NCBI RefSeq assembly: GCF_014697355.1
Contig: NZ_JACJRQ010000065.1
Span: forward strand, 1-37,042
DNA length: 37,042 nucleotides
Direction of reading: 5' to 3'
Origin: Nostoc calcicola FACHB-3891
GTDB lineage: Bacteria > Cyanobacteriota > Cyanobacteriia > Cyanobacteriales > Nostocaceae
A program made the position numbers and the translations under genes. The notes beneath the pieces were generated by a model. The model did no database searches, was not told the DNA's origin, and saw nothing but the letters and a program-made list of their open reading frames with translations. Shown here in pieces: positions 17,424 through 26,400 of the stretch. The number at the start of each line of letters is the position of its first letter. Within the stretch, counting starts at the first letter, position 1.

Positions 17424-17816
17424 ATGAAGCGCTTTGCCTCTATTTTTCTCGCAGGCTTGATAGCCTCTGCTTCAGCTTTGGCTATTTCTCCAAAAGCTGA
17501 TGCGTCATCTCTTGGTGAATTAGATAACTATCATTACAACGATGGTGGTAACTACGAACTTCAGAGTCGTCACTATAGAGATGGCGATCGCGATCGCGAC
17601 TTTCGCAACATTCGTGACGATTATCGTCGCCATGACCGCGATCGTCGCCATGACCGCGATCGTCGCCGCCATGACCGCGATCGCCGCCATGACCGCGATC
17701 GTAATCGCCGTTATGACCGCGACAACGATCGCCGCTATGACCGCGATAATAACCTCCGCAACATTCGTGACAATCGCTATCGCTATGAACGCGATCGCGA
17801 TTGGGGTCGTGGTTAA
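17424..17816 (+). CDS. Exported Arg/Asp/His-rich repeat protein
   Basis: The 130-residue protein has a signal peptide (MKRFASIFLAGLIASASALA, cleavage probably near ADA-SS at 26-28). The mature part is dominated by RHDRDR and RRYDRD units (about 50-125). The repeats are encoded by CGCGATCGTCGCCATGAC-type units that overlap the HIP1 motif. The protein would be exported and highly charged with nearly balanced basic and acidic residues. I recognise no family or function. The opposite strand also has an open frame through the repeat (Gly/His/Asp-rich), which is a by-product of the repeat. Confidence 0.7.
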   Translation: MKRFASIFLAGLIASASALAISPKADASSLGELDNYHYNDGGNYELQSRHYRDGDRDRDFRNIRDDYRRHDRDRRHDRDRRRHDRDRRHDRDRNRRYDRDNDRRYDRDNNLRNIRDNRYRYERDRDWGRG

Positions 17817-17874
17817 TCCCTCCGCGTTGATTTATCAAGCTTGATTTCAAGTGAACTGAGCTTTGATTCTACAA

Positions 17875-17960
17875 CGAACCGCAAAGGACGCAAAGAACGC
17901 AAAGGAAAGGACTTTTATCCTTCTTCTCTGCGCCTCTGCGTCTCTGCGTGAGACTAAATT
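17875..17960. repeat. Dispersed fold-back repeat (ACGCAAAG / CTCTGCGTC)
   Basis: ACCGCAAAGGACGCAAAGAA on the left and CTTCTCTGCGCCTCTGCGTC on the right are partly complementary purine- and pyrimidine-rich arms. The same words recur inside the small element at 35160-35250 and near 20810. It is an intergenic repeat. Confidence 0.6.
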
Positions 17961-17989
17961 CCTACTTCAAATGAGCAACCCGAAAAAAA

Positions 17990-20242
17990 TCAACTAATTT
18001 TCACGCTTTCCTCTACCAAACTGGGAACTTTGACTTCTTGTTCAACTCCCAAATCAAAGTCATACCACTCGTTACGCCATTGCAAACGAAACTTCAAGCG
18101 CGTCCAATGAGGTGGAAGATTCGGACAAGCCACTGGGCCAAATTGAGTCATGCGGATACCACCAAAGCCAAAGACTACTGCTTGCCAAACTCCTCCAGCA
18201 CTGGCGGCGTGAATTCCTTCACTGGCGTTGAGCCGGACATCTTCCAAGTCTACCAAGGCCGATCGCATAAAATGTGTATAAGCTTCGGTTGGCTGATTCA
18301 GGTCGCAAGCTAAGATGGCGTGAATGGCTGGGCCGAGTGATGAACCGTGGGTGTGGTCGGTGCGTTGGCTGTAATAGTCCCAGTTAGCGGCGAGGGTGTT
18401 ATGGTCATAACGCTCCCGCAGCAAATACAAAAGCATCAACACATCTGGCTGCTTGAGAATCTGTTTTTGGCTTGTGGCTTCAATTCCCAACAGACCTTGC
18501 AGAGATTTGTGACGCGGTTCGTAATCAGCAAGATTAACGTCTTCTAGCTGGAAAAACCCTTCATATTGTTCAATTAAACCTGTTTTTGCATCTTCATTCA
18601 CAAATAAATGCTCTGGAATTTCTGCCCAGCGGTGCAAACGTTCTGTAGTTAAGTTGAGTTTTTGCACCAATTGTGCTGAGGTTTCGGGGTAGGCTTGCTT
18701 GAGCCAGTCCCACAGTGCCAAAGCTGACTGTAAGTGCCACTGTACCATGACATTGGTGAAGGCGTTATTATCGACGCGATCGTGATTTTCATCAGGGCCA
18801 ATCACATCCAGAATGTCATAACTGTGGCGGTCTTGGTTCCACTGCACGCGACTTTCCCAGAAAACTGCCGTATCTAGGATGATTTCGGCGCCATAATCCC
18901 GCATCCACTCATCATCGTTGGTGGTGTGCCAATAGTGTAAAACTGCGTAAGCGATATCTGCGGTGATATGCACTTCAATATCACCGCACCAAATACGGAT
19001 TAATTCGCCGTTGGGAGCAGGCACCCAGCGCGGGGTGACTTCATCGCCAGTACTAGCACTTTCCCAAGCAAACATGGCTCCTTGATAACCTGCTTCCTGA
19101 GCTTTGCGCCTAGCTCCTGGTAAAGTGTGATAGCGGTAGGTGAGCAAATTCCGGGCTAGGGTTGGTTGAGTATAGGTGAGGAAGGGAAGAATGAAAATTT
19201 CCGTATCCCAAAAGATGTGTCCGCTATAGGCAAAACCGGAGAGGGTTTTGGGAGGGATGCTGACTCGGTTATCGTGACGTGGTGTGACGGCTAGTAATTG
19301 GAAGAGATTATAACGGACACTTAATTGAGCTTGGCGATCGCCTTCAATAATAATGTCACTGTCTTGCCACACTTGCTCCCATGTAGCAATGTGAGCTGCT
19401 AAGAGAGTAGCATACCTGGGTTCGTTACCTAGCCTTTCTATGGCTGCGGCGATGGGGATTTCTGTCTCCCGTGAAGTAAACACAGTGACAATCTTTTCCA
19501 CAGTCACCGTTTTTCCTGGGTAAAACTCAAAGCTAGTTGCCAAAGTGCGAGAATTACCAGCATTTTTGACGCCCACGGGTATAGTGTCGTCATCTTCTAT
19601 CACTAACTTAGCCGCCATCCCCAGTTGAATAGCTGAGTGCAAAGTTTGACTATTTAGCCAGATAATTTGATCTACACCACCTTGGTTTATCGTTCGCCAA
19701 TGTCTAACGCCTTGGGTATGTGGTTCGGCATCAAACCCAGCTTCAACGATGATTTCCCCCTCAAAGTCTACGGATGTGATTTGAGTACGAATTGCTAAAA
19801 CATGTTGATCTGCTAAACTAACGAAGCGCTGAAAGTGAAAATCTAGAGTATGACCATTAGGACTACGCCAGCGCACATCACGGCTAACTAAACCCAAACG
19901 CAAATCAAGCCGACGTTCATACTTAAGAATTTCACCACTGTCCATGCTAAAGCTTTCACCAGCTACTTTCACTGTCAATGGCAACCAGTTAGGACAGTTC
20001 ACTAGTTCGGTATGAGCAATTGTCACGTCATCATAAACACCATGAATCAGTGTCGCTGGAAAATCCTGGGAATACCCTTCCTCAAAAGAACCTCGCACTC
20101 CTAAATAGCCGTTACCAAGGGTGAAGACAGTTTCTTTGTGATGCAACTGTGTCGGATCGAATTCCGTTTCAATAACGTTCCAGTCAGTAGTGTCAATCAG
20201 TTGCTGATTTTGTTGAGAATTGTGAGTGGATACGTTGAGCAT
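17990..20242 (-). CDS. Glycoside hydrolase family 65 (kojibiose/maltose/trehalose phosphorylase type)
   Basis: GH65 phosphorylases reversibly split alpha-linked glucose disaccharides with phosphate. The 750-residue protein has the N-terminal beta-sandwich beginning ETVFTLGNGYLGVRGSFEEG (37-56), a helical (alpha/alpha)6 barrel with FWDTEIF (344-350), the general acid E485 in GPDENHDRVDNN, KQPD at 597-600, and the phosphate-loop segment GIHAASAGGVWQ (676-687), which favours a phosphorylase over a hydrolase. The residue after the catalytic Glu is N486, where Tyr is common (GPDEYH). No beta-phosphoglucomutase or transporter is adjacent, so the disaccharide is undetermined. Confidence 0.9.
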   Translation of the reverse strand: MLNVSTHNSQQNQQLIDTTDWNVIETEFDPTQLHHKETVFTLGNGYLGVRGSFEEGYSQDFPATLIHGVYDDVTIAHTELVNCPNWLPLTVKVAGESFSMDSGEILKYERRLDLRLGLVSRDVRWRSPNGHTLDFHFQRFVSLADQHVLAIRTQITSVDFEGEIIVEAGFDAEPHTQGVRHWRTINQGGVDQIIWLNSQTLHSAIQLGMAAKLVIEDDDTIPVGVKNAGNSRTLATSFEFYPGKTVTVEKIVTVFTSRETEIPIAAAIERLGNEPRYATLLAAHIATWEQVWQDSDIIIEGDRQAQLSVRYNLFQLLAVTPRHDNRVSIPPKTLSGFAYSGHIFWDTEIFILPFLTYTQPTLARNLLTYRYHTLPGARRKAQEAGYQGAMFAWESASTGDEVTPRWVPAPNGELIRIWCGDIEVHITADIAYAVLHYWHTTNDDEWMRDYGAEIILDTAVFWESRVQWNQDRHSYDILDVIGPDENHDRVDNNAFTNVMVQWHLQSALALWDWLKQAYPETSAQLVQKLNLTTERLHRWAEIPEHLFVNEDAKTGLIEQYEGFFQLEDVNLADYEPRHKSLQGLLGIEATSQKQILKQPDVLMLLYLLRERYDHNTLAANWDYYSQRTDHTHGSSLGPAIHAILACDLNQPTEAYTHFMRSALVDLEDVRLNASEGIHAASAGGVWQAVVFGFGGIRMTQFGPVACPNLPPHWTRLKFRLQWRNEWYDFDLGVEQEVKVPSLVEESVKIS

Positions 20243-20848
20243 GAGTAATAAAACCTATGACTTGGGGCTGGCTGTGGACGGGATGAAATACATTTAGAAG
20301 CAATATCAAATGATTCATTCCTTGTCTCTAGCGTCTACACTTGAATATAGGCTAAACACAAAAAATACAGATTCCTAACAACACTAACGTTTCACATTTC
20401 ATCTGTCTACAGTTAGATTTCCTTGATAATGCAAGTTAAAACTGATAAATCTCAACCAGATACAAATTAATAGGGTTTTTCTTCAATTTCTTTCATACAC
20501 CAAAATTTAGAAGCCAGGATTGAATACTTATAGCTTTCCCTAGTCTGCTGAGTTCAGAGGGAACAGGCAACAGGCAACAGGCAACAGGGAAACCCACGCT
20601 TAAAAACGTGGGATTGGAACAAGGACGCTGTTTTTCATCGCGCTGCGCGTCCCCTTAAAACATCTTTTTTAAAAGTGGGCTTTATACCCACAACTAAAGT
20701 TTTTATCACTGTTCCCCATTCCCTGTTGCCTGTTCCCTACCCCGAAGGGATTTTGTAAAAATCTCTGCGTACCTGGAGCGCTTTACTTAGCGTCCCTTTG
20801 CGTTTCAAAATATTATGTGTACCTCACAAAGCAGAATCCACTTTGCGT
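20243..20848. other. Gene-free region made of fold-back repeats
   Basis: From 20243 to about 20550 lies the promoter side of the GH65 gene with nothing recognisable. After that come the fold-back element at 20559-20737 and a second repeat (20765-20828) carrying GCGTACCTGG and TGTGTACCTCAC, the latter found in inverse orientation near 28382 and 36898. No coding sequence is supported. Confidence 0.6.
20559..20737. mobile_element. Fold-back element with two internal hairpins
   Basis: The ends are inverted copies of GGGAACAGGCAACAGG (20559 onward; complement at 20722-20737). The left arm continues as a CAGGCAA tandem repeat. Inside are two hairpins: CCCACG/CGTGGG (20593-20598 with 20607-20612) and GTGGG/CCCAC (20675-20679 with 20687-20691). 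The hairpins recall IS200/IS605 ends, which would make this a non-autonomous relative. No target duplication is visible, so mobility is uncertain. Confidence 0.5.
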
Positions 20849-21576
20849 GAGACGAAAGAAGCTGCTAAAGTAGCAAATCGTGCCAAAAGCACTTAGCAAA
20901 CATGAGTCATAAACTCAAGACTCCTCTAAATTCCATGCTGGCGATCGCCAAAACATTGCAAAATGAAGTATGTGACCTTTTGAGCGAAAAACAGCGCCAG
21001 TCCCTAAATAGCCTGGAAAATAGCGCTCAAAATCTGTTGGAATTAATCAACGACATCCTCGACCTAGCCGATATTCAATCTAACAAGATGGAACTGCAAG
21101 TAGCTTCGACTTCGATTCAAGAATTGTGTGACTCTAGCCTCAGTTTTGTCAAACCTCTGGCATTGCAAAAAAATATCCAGTTGAGTGTACAAGTACCGGC
21201 AGAACTCGCACCCATCCAAATCGATGAACGCCGCATTCGACAAGCGTTCATTAACCTGTTAAGTAACGCTGTTAAGTATACTCCAGACGGGGGCAAAGTT
21301 TGGATTGAAATCCAACCAAATTTTACAAAGGAATATATCTTTTTCAGCGTCGTAGATACTGGCATTGGTATTCCCTCTGATGACTTGTTCAAATTATTTC
21401 AACCTTTAGTCCCCGACGAAAGTTCATACACCCGCCGTTCTGCAAACACAGGTTTAGGATTACTAATGGTGCAAAGAGTTGTAGAGTTACACGGTGGTAG
21501 TGTCCATGCTGAAAGTCAATTAGGCAAAGGCAGTAGATTTACAGTCAAGCTTCCTTGGAGAAAGTTAGAGGAGTAG
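20849..21576 (+). pseudogene. Histidine kinase remnant (truncated and frameshifted; HisKA and HATPase domains remain)
   Basis: From the ATG at 20902 there is an intact 224-residue frame: H-box SHKLKTPLN with phospho-acceptor H3, N-box NLLSNAVKYT, DTGIGIP (G1), FKLFQP (F) and TGLGLLM (G2). It begins exactly at the H-box. Upstream, in a different frame, 20849-20893 encodes ETKEAAKVANRAKST, the linker normally just before LANMSHELRTPLN in hybrid or PAS kinases. Adding one T in ACTTAG (20891-20896) would join them as KST-LANMSH. Beyond 20849 the kinase reading gives way to a dispersed repeat. The sensor part has therefore been lost. The remaining frame might still yield a soluble kinase core, but it has no ribosome-binding site. 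Confidence 0.75.
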
Positions 21577-21695
21577 GGACGCAAGGACGCAGGGAAAGAT
21601 TTCCGAGTCGGAGACACAGGGATGGTTTTACTACGCAAAACCAGGGAGAGGTTTTTTGCCTGAGTTAATTATGCGGATACTATATAAGCCGTCGA

Positions 21696-21725
21696 AATCA
21701 CCGAAATAGCACTGTTTCGGTGATT
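21696..21725. terminator. Strong hairpin, possible terminator
   Basis: AATCACCGAAA (21696-21706) pairs perfectly with TTTCGGTGATT (21715-21725), an 11-bp stem with an 8-nt loop, 120 bp after the kinase remnant. The following sequence (ACCCTTATTTTAT) is T-rich but not a clean U-run, so termination is possible rather than certain. Confidence 0.45.
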
Positions 21726-21770
21726 ACCCTTATTTTATCTGACTGAAAAGGCTTTAAGACTAAAGATGCA

Positions 21771-21828
21771 CAGAGATTTTAATAAGTGATTATCCGGAGC
21801 AGAGATTTTAATAAGTGATTATCCGGAG
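21771..21828. repeat. Perfect 29-bp tandem duplication containing TCCGGA
   Basis: Positions 21771-21799 and 21800-21828 are identical. Each copy ends in TTATCCGGAG, and TCCGGA is the hexamer described at -35 of some heterocyst-specific (DIF-class) promoters in Anabaena. The first TCCGGA is followed 17 bp later by TGATTA and the second by a weaker TGAATA at 18 bp. A promoter role is speculative. Confidence 0.75.
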
Positions 21829-22100
21829 TTGATATCAATTACGTTTGAATACTTACAGTATTTTTCCATATTCACATATTATAAAGAGTTTGCTAAATTC
21901 TATATTTAGATATTTTTGATTGGTTGGACTTTTCAATGAAAAAATCTGATGGAAATTTTCTTTTGCGTATTTGCACTGAATTTATTTACCATATAAAACC
22001 AAATTCCTCTGACATATAAAAAAATAATAAAGAAATTGGGTTTATATGTAGAACTTAGACTAAAACTTCCCTTGAATCAAAATTCAATAAATACAAATAT

Positions 22101-23249
22101 ATGTCAGATAGAGTTGCTAACAAGTTGGGAAATTTTTTGCAGGAAATAGAACAGCGATCGCACTTTCACGCAGGTTATCCATACAATTTAACTTGTGATT
22201 ACAGTGAGATTATAAAATCTTTTAATTTCATGTTAAATAATGCTGGCGATCCATATGTAGAGCCAGATTTTGGTCTACATTCTCGTCAATTTGAACAAGA
22301 AGTACTATCTTTTTTTGCCCAACTTTATAAGATTCCAGAAAATAAATTTTGGGGTTATGTGACCGCTGGCGGAACTGAAGGAAATTTATATGGAATGTTC
22401 TTAGCAAGAGAAATTTACCCAAATGGGATTCTTTACTCATCAGAAGACTCTCATTACTCAATTCCCAAAGCAGCGAGATTATTTCGGATCGAGCATCAAG
22501 TTGTGGATTCGCAAATAAATGGGGAAATAAGTTATGACCATTTTGAGCAATTAATTAGCCAAAATCGTGATTATCCAGCGATTATCAATTTAAATATTGG
22601 CACTACTGTTAAAGGTGCGATCGATAACTTAGACAAAGTTATCGAAATTCTAGATCGTCATCAGATTAAAAATTACTACATTCATTGTGATGCCGCACTT
22701 TCAGGATTAATATTACCCTTTTTAGATGGCGCTCCTCAAGTTAACTTTCAAAAACCCATAGATAGTGTAGCTATTTCTGCTAAATTCATGGGTTCTCCAT
22801 TGCCTTGTGGTGTAGTTTTAACTAAGAAAAAGTGGGTAGAAAGAGTGGAAACAATGATTGAATATATTGGTTCCACAGATACAACTATTCTCGGTTCTAG
22901 AAACGGTCATACTCCTCTGATTCTCTGGTATGCACTGCAAAGTAGAGGTTATAGTGGGTTAGCCAGAGAAGCAAAGAGCTGTATTCAGAATGCCAAATAT
23001 CTTTTTCAACAACTTCAATTGAGAGGATATCCATGTATGCTGAATAATTTCTCTACTACTGTAGTGTTTACAAAACCCTCTCAAAGGTTAATTAAAAAGT
23101 GGCAACTAGCAAGCTTTGAGAATTGGGTACATATTGTAGTCATGCAGAATATCGATAGAGAAAAAATCGATACTTTTATTGATGAACTTGTTTTAGAACA
23201 GAGGTTATTTAATCAAGTAAAGGATTTACAGCTACAGGCAGTAAGCTAA
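22101..23249 (+). CDS. Histidine decarboxylase-like PLP-dependent enzyme with altered lysine motif
   Basis: The 382-residue protein matches bacterial group II PLP decarboxylases of the histidine decarboxylase type along its full length: PYVEPDFGLHSRQFE, TAGGTEGNLYG, H118 in SEDSHYS (ring stacking on PLP), D197 in HCDAALSG (pyridine nitrogen), and GSPLPCGVVL. The PLP lysine is K228, but the motif reads AISAKFMGSP where family members normally have ISGHKFIGSP. The Gly-His pair is replaced by a single Ala, shortening the loop by one residue. Histamine formation is therefore plausible but not secure; another amino-acid substrate or reduced activity is possible. It is convergent with the permease-GGDEF-EAL gene, with a fold-back element between. 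Confidence 0.8.
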   Translation: MSDRVANKLGNFLQEIEQRSHFHAGYPYNLTCDYSEIIKSFNFMLNNAGDPYVEPDFGLHSRQFEQEVLSFFAQLYKIPENKFWGYVTAGGTEGNLYGMFLAREIYPNGILYSSEDSHYSIPKAARLFRIEHQVVDSQINGEISYDHFEQLISQNRDYPAIINLNIGTTVKGAIDNLDKVIEILDRHQIKNYYIHCDAALSGLILPFLDGAPQVNFQKPIDSVAISAKFMGSPLPCGVVLTKKKWVERVETMIEYIGSTDTTILGSRNGHTPLILWYALQSRGYSGLAREAKSCIQNAKYLFQQLQLRGYPCMLNNFSTTVVFTKPSQRLIKKWQLASFENWVHIVVMQNIDREKIDTFIDELVLEQRLFNQVKDLQLQAVS

Positions 23250-23289
23250 ATCATGAAGCATTGGGCATTGGTTATTAGTAAATATTGAT

Positions 23290-23443
23290 TATACCTCTTG
23301 CAAAAGTGCTTTTTGCAAGAGGTGGGAAAAGGATAAAGGTTAAAGGGAAAGGGGACAATACAGAACCTTTCCCCCTTCCCCCCGCCCCTTATCCCCAGAG
23401 GGGACCCCACCTTCCCCTTTTCCCGACTTATGCAAGAAGTCTA
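23290..23443. mobile_element. Fold-back element related to the TAGACCTCTTGCA family
   Basis: The left end reads TATACCTCTTGCAAAAG, the right end (reverse complement) TAGACTTCTTGCATAAG, an imperfect inverted repeat related to the perfect one at 35160-35250. The interior has an extra copy CTTTTTGCAAGAGG (23309-23322) and purine (GGGAAAAGG) and pyrimidine (CCTTCCCC) arms able to pair. It lies between two convergent genes and could end both transcripts. Confidence 0.55.
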
Positions 23444-23493
23444 TTGACTTTAAACAAATGACCAATAACCAATGACAAATGACCAATGACAAA

Positions 23494-26400
23494 TTAGTTC
23501 CTTAAGAAGTCTTTGTAACAAAAGTTAGCAGCAAGTAATCTTTCTACTTCTATACTTTCCATAGGTGGTAAGAAAAAATATCCTTGTCCATAATCACATT
23601 GCAATGCCTTCAGTTGTGCTAATTGCTCTACAGTTTCTATTCCTTCTGCCGTCACAGACATATTCAAATTATGAGCTAATGTGACAATTGCTCGAACAAT
23701 TTCTAAATTTTCTCCTCGACTACCTATACTGTTGACAAAAGAGCGGTCAATCTTAATGGTTTTAATTGGTAGCCGATGCAGATAATTTAAAGATGAATAG
23801 CCAGTACCAAAATCATCCATGTGCAATTCGACATTCAGCGCAGTTAACTGGGAAAGCACAGTAGTAGCTAATTCAAAATTATCCATCAACAAGCTTTCAG
23901 TAATCTCCAATTTCAGATTACATGGCTCTAGTCCAGTTTGTTGCAAAATCTGTTTAACTTGTTTAAAGATATCAGGTTGCGTAATTTGTTTACCAGAAAA
24001 ATTAACGCTAATTGTCAAGTTTAGTGAACTAGGAAATTGTTGATGCCATGTGTACATTTGATGGCAAGCTTGATAAAGCACCCATTCCCCAATACTAACA
24101 ATCATTCCAGTTTCTTCCGCCAAGGGAATAAAATCTTGAGGAGAAACAATTCCTCGTTGTGGATGATGCCAACGTATCAATGCTTCAAATCCAATAATTT
24201 TGCCAGTTAATAGTGAAACAATTGGCTGGTAGTAAAGGCGAAATTCTTCTTGCTTGAGCAAGAGTGCATGTCGCAGAGCAGTTTCTAATTCTAAGAGCAA
24301 AGATGCACCCTCGTGCATCTTTTGGTCAAACACCTCATAACGTGCCTTACCAAGCGCTTTGGCAGAGTACATTGCCACATCAGCATCGCGGATAATTTGC
24401 GCTGCTTGCTGATAATCTACTTTACTGAAAGCAATGCCAATACTAGCATTGGTAAACACCCGATGCTCATTCAATTGAAATGGCAAAGCTAACACCTTTT
24501 TAATACGTTCAGCTATTTGTATGGCAGTGTTAATATCATCAATTTCCTCAATTAAGATTGTGAATTCATCTCCACCAAAACGGGCAACGATATCTCCGGC
24601 TCGGACAACTGATTTGAGGCGATGAGAAATTGCAATCAAAAGTTGATTTCCTAGTAGATGTCCAAGACTATCATTCACAACTTTAAAGCGGTCTAAATCT
24701 AAGAAAAGTACGGCAAATAGATAATTTTTGTCGTGTTTGGTACGTTCTATTGACTGCTGCACTCGCTGGATAAATAAAGATTGATTGGGTAACCCAGTTA
24801 GCCCGTCATGAAGACTATTGTGTAGTAATTTTTCTTGTGCTTCTTGACGCTTGATAATATCTTGTTCGAGTTGTTGATTAACTCGAATAAGTTCAATGGT
24901 GCGTTCTAGAACCAGTTGCTCAAGCTGGCAACGATATTGGACTAATTCTTCCTCTGCTAACTTACGTTGAGTGATGTCACGTACAATGACAACATACTCT
25001 TGTAATTGGGGATTAAATGGCCGTGAAACAGTCGATTCAACAATTCTTAGACCTTGGTTGATTTTTAAAGTTTGTTCACTCCTAATAGACCATTGTTCTG
25101 GTTTGCCGTGATAGCACATTAAGAGTTGATTCAAGTTTTGCCCAAGCAACTGCTGAACACTTAATTCAAATAATTCTTCAGCAGCTGCATTGGTTTGACA
25201 AATCATACCATTTTCATCTAAGACTAAAACAGTATCTGGAACCGTATCGAGAGTAGTGATAAATAGGTTTTTTGCTTGCTTGCGTGCTTCATCAATAGCA
25301 ACAATTTGTGGTAGAGTTGTCCAACAGGCGATCGCTACTCCTGTAAAAGAAAGTGTCACTAGTAAAATAGCTAACAAAGAGTTAGGAGTATTATTAGTAA
25401 CTTCGCCTAATAAATCCCGGATAAACCAACTACTTGTCGCAGTAATGCAAATTAATGATACTAAGACAATTACCTGTAATACAACAAAGTCTGGGTTGTT
25501 TCTATTAAGCTTTGCATCGTAACGTTCTGCCCACCATTTTGGATGCAATAGCACAAATTTTAAGCGACGTAGCACTGCATCTCCTAGCATCAGAACAATG
25601 GGTAGCAATAATCCCACTAAAAAATCTCTCCAATTCCAAGCTAAGCCTCCCACTATCAGAACTACCGCTTCTACAAATAAAAAACCAAGTGACCACCGAG
25701 GCCATAACACCTGCGGTTGACCTCGACACAACCATAATCCTAAATGTAGTCCCATAATCGACAACAGATAACAAGTACCTGCTACCGTCACCAGTTGAGA
25801 TACATTTCCCAAATTCAAACAAAGCAAACTGAGGATAAATGCAACTAGAATTGCAGGTCCAAGAACACCTTGACGGGAAACTACTGTAAATATCTCAGAA
25901 AGCTGTCCGTCTAAAGCAAGTTGGTATAATACCCGAGGAGAATTACAAACTGCCGTAGCAGAACTTAAAAGGCAGGATACAGTAATTAGAAGTGTTACTA
26001 GAAAAGAGGCATATTTACCCCAAAAAGGCACAGACGCTGCTAGTAAATTTAAGAAAACATCATCTCCTATTGTTGGATTTTGAGCCGAACACATTAGTAT
26101 CCAAGAACTACCTAGAAACACTGGAGGAATTAGCCAAGCAGCTACGGTTAAAAACTTCAAAGTTTTATCTGGGTTGTGGCTATCAGCGACAAAAGAAGAA
26201 GTGGTTTCACAAGCATAAATTGAATAGCTGGCCAGGAAAAACCACTTTGCCCATTCTTCAAAGCTCAAGCTATGTATACTAGCTGGAAGTAAGTTAAGAC
26301 TAGTGCTTGAGAAACTTAACGATACTACGCCTTGAATACAAAACAAAAACAGTAGTAAAATCGCTGGAAACACAAAAAATAAGTGCAGCAGCGCTAAAGC

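Larger units (their letters stand above)
21577..22100. other. Gene-free AT-rich region upstream of the decarboxylase
   Basis: It contains a GGACGCAAGGACGCAG repeat fragment (21577-21595), the hairpin at 21696-21725, a perfect 29-bp tandem duplication (21771-21828), and about 270 bp of AT-rich sequence leading to the decarboxylase start. No coding sequence is supported. Confidence 0.6.

Noticed and set aside
17482..17850. Gly/His/Asp-rich open frame of 122 codons on the minus strand
   Set aside because: It is the reverse reading of the HIP1-like repeats of the exported Arg/Asp protein, has no signal peptide or ribosome-binding site, and the plus-strand frame has a clear signal peptide.
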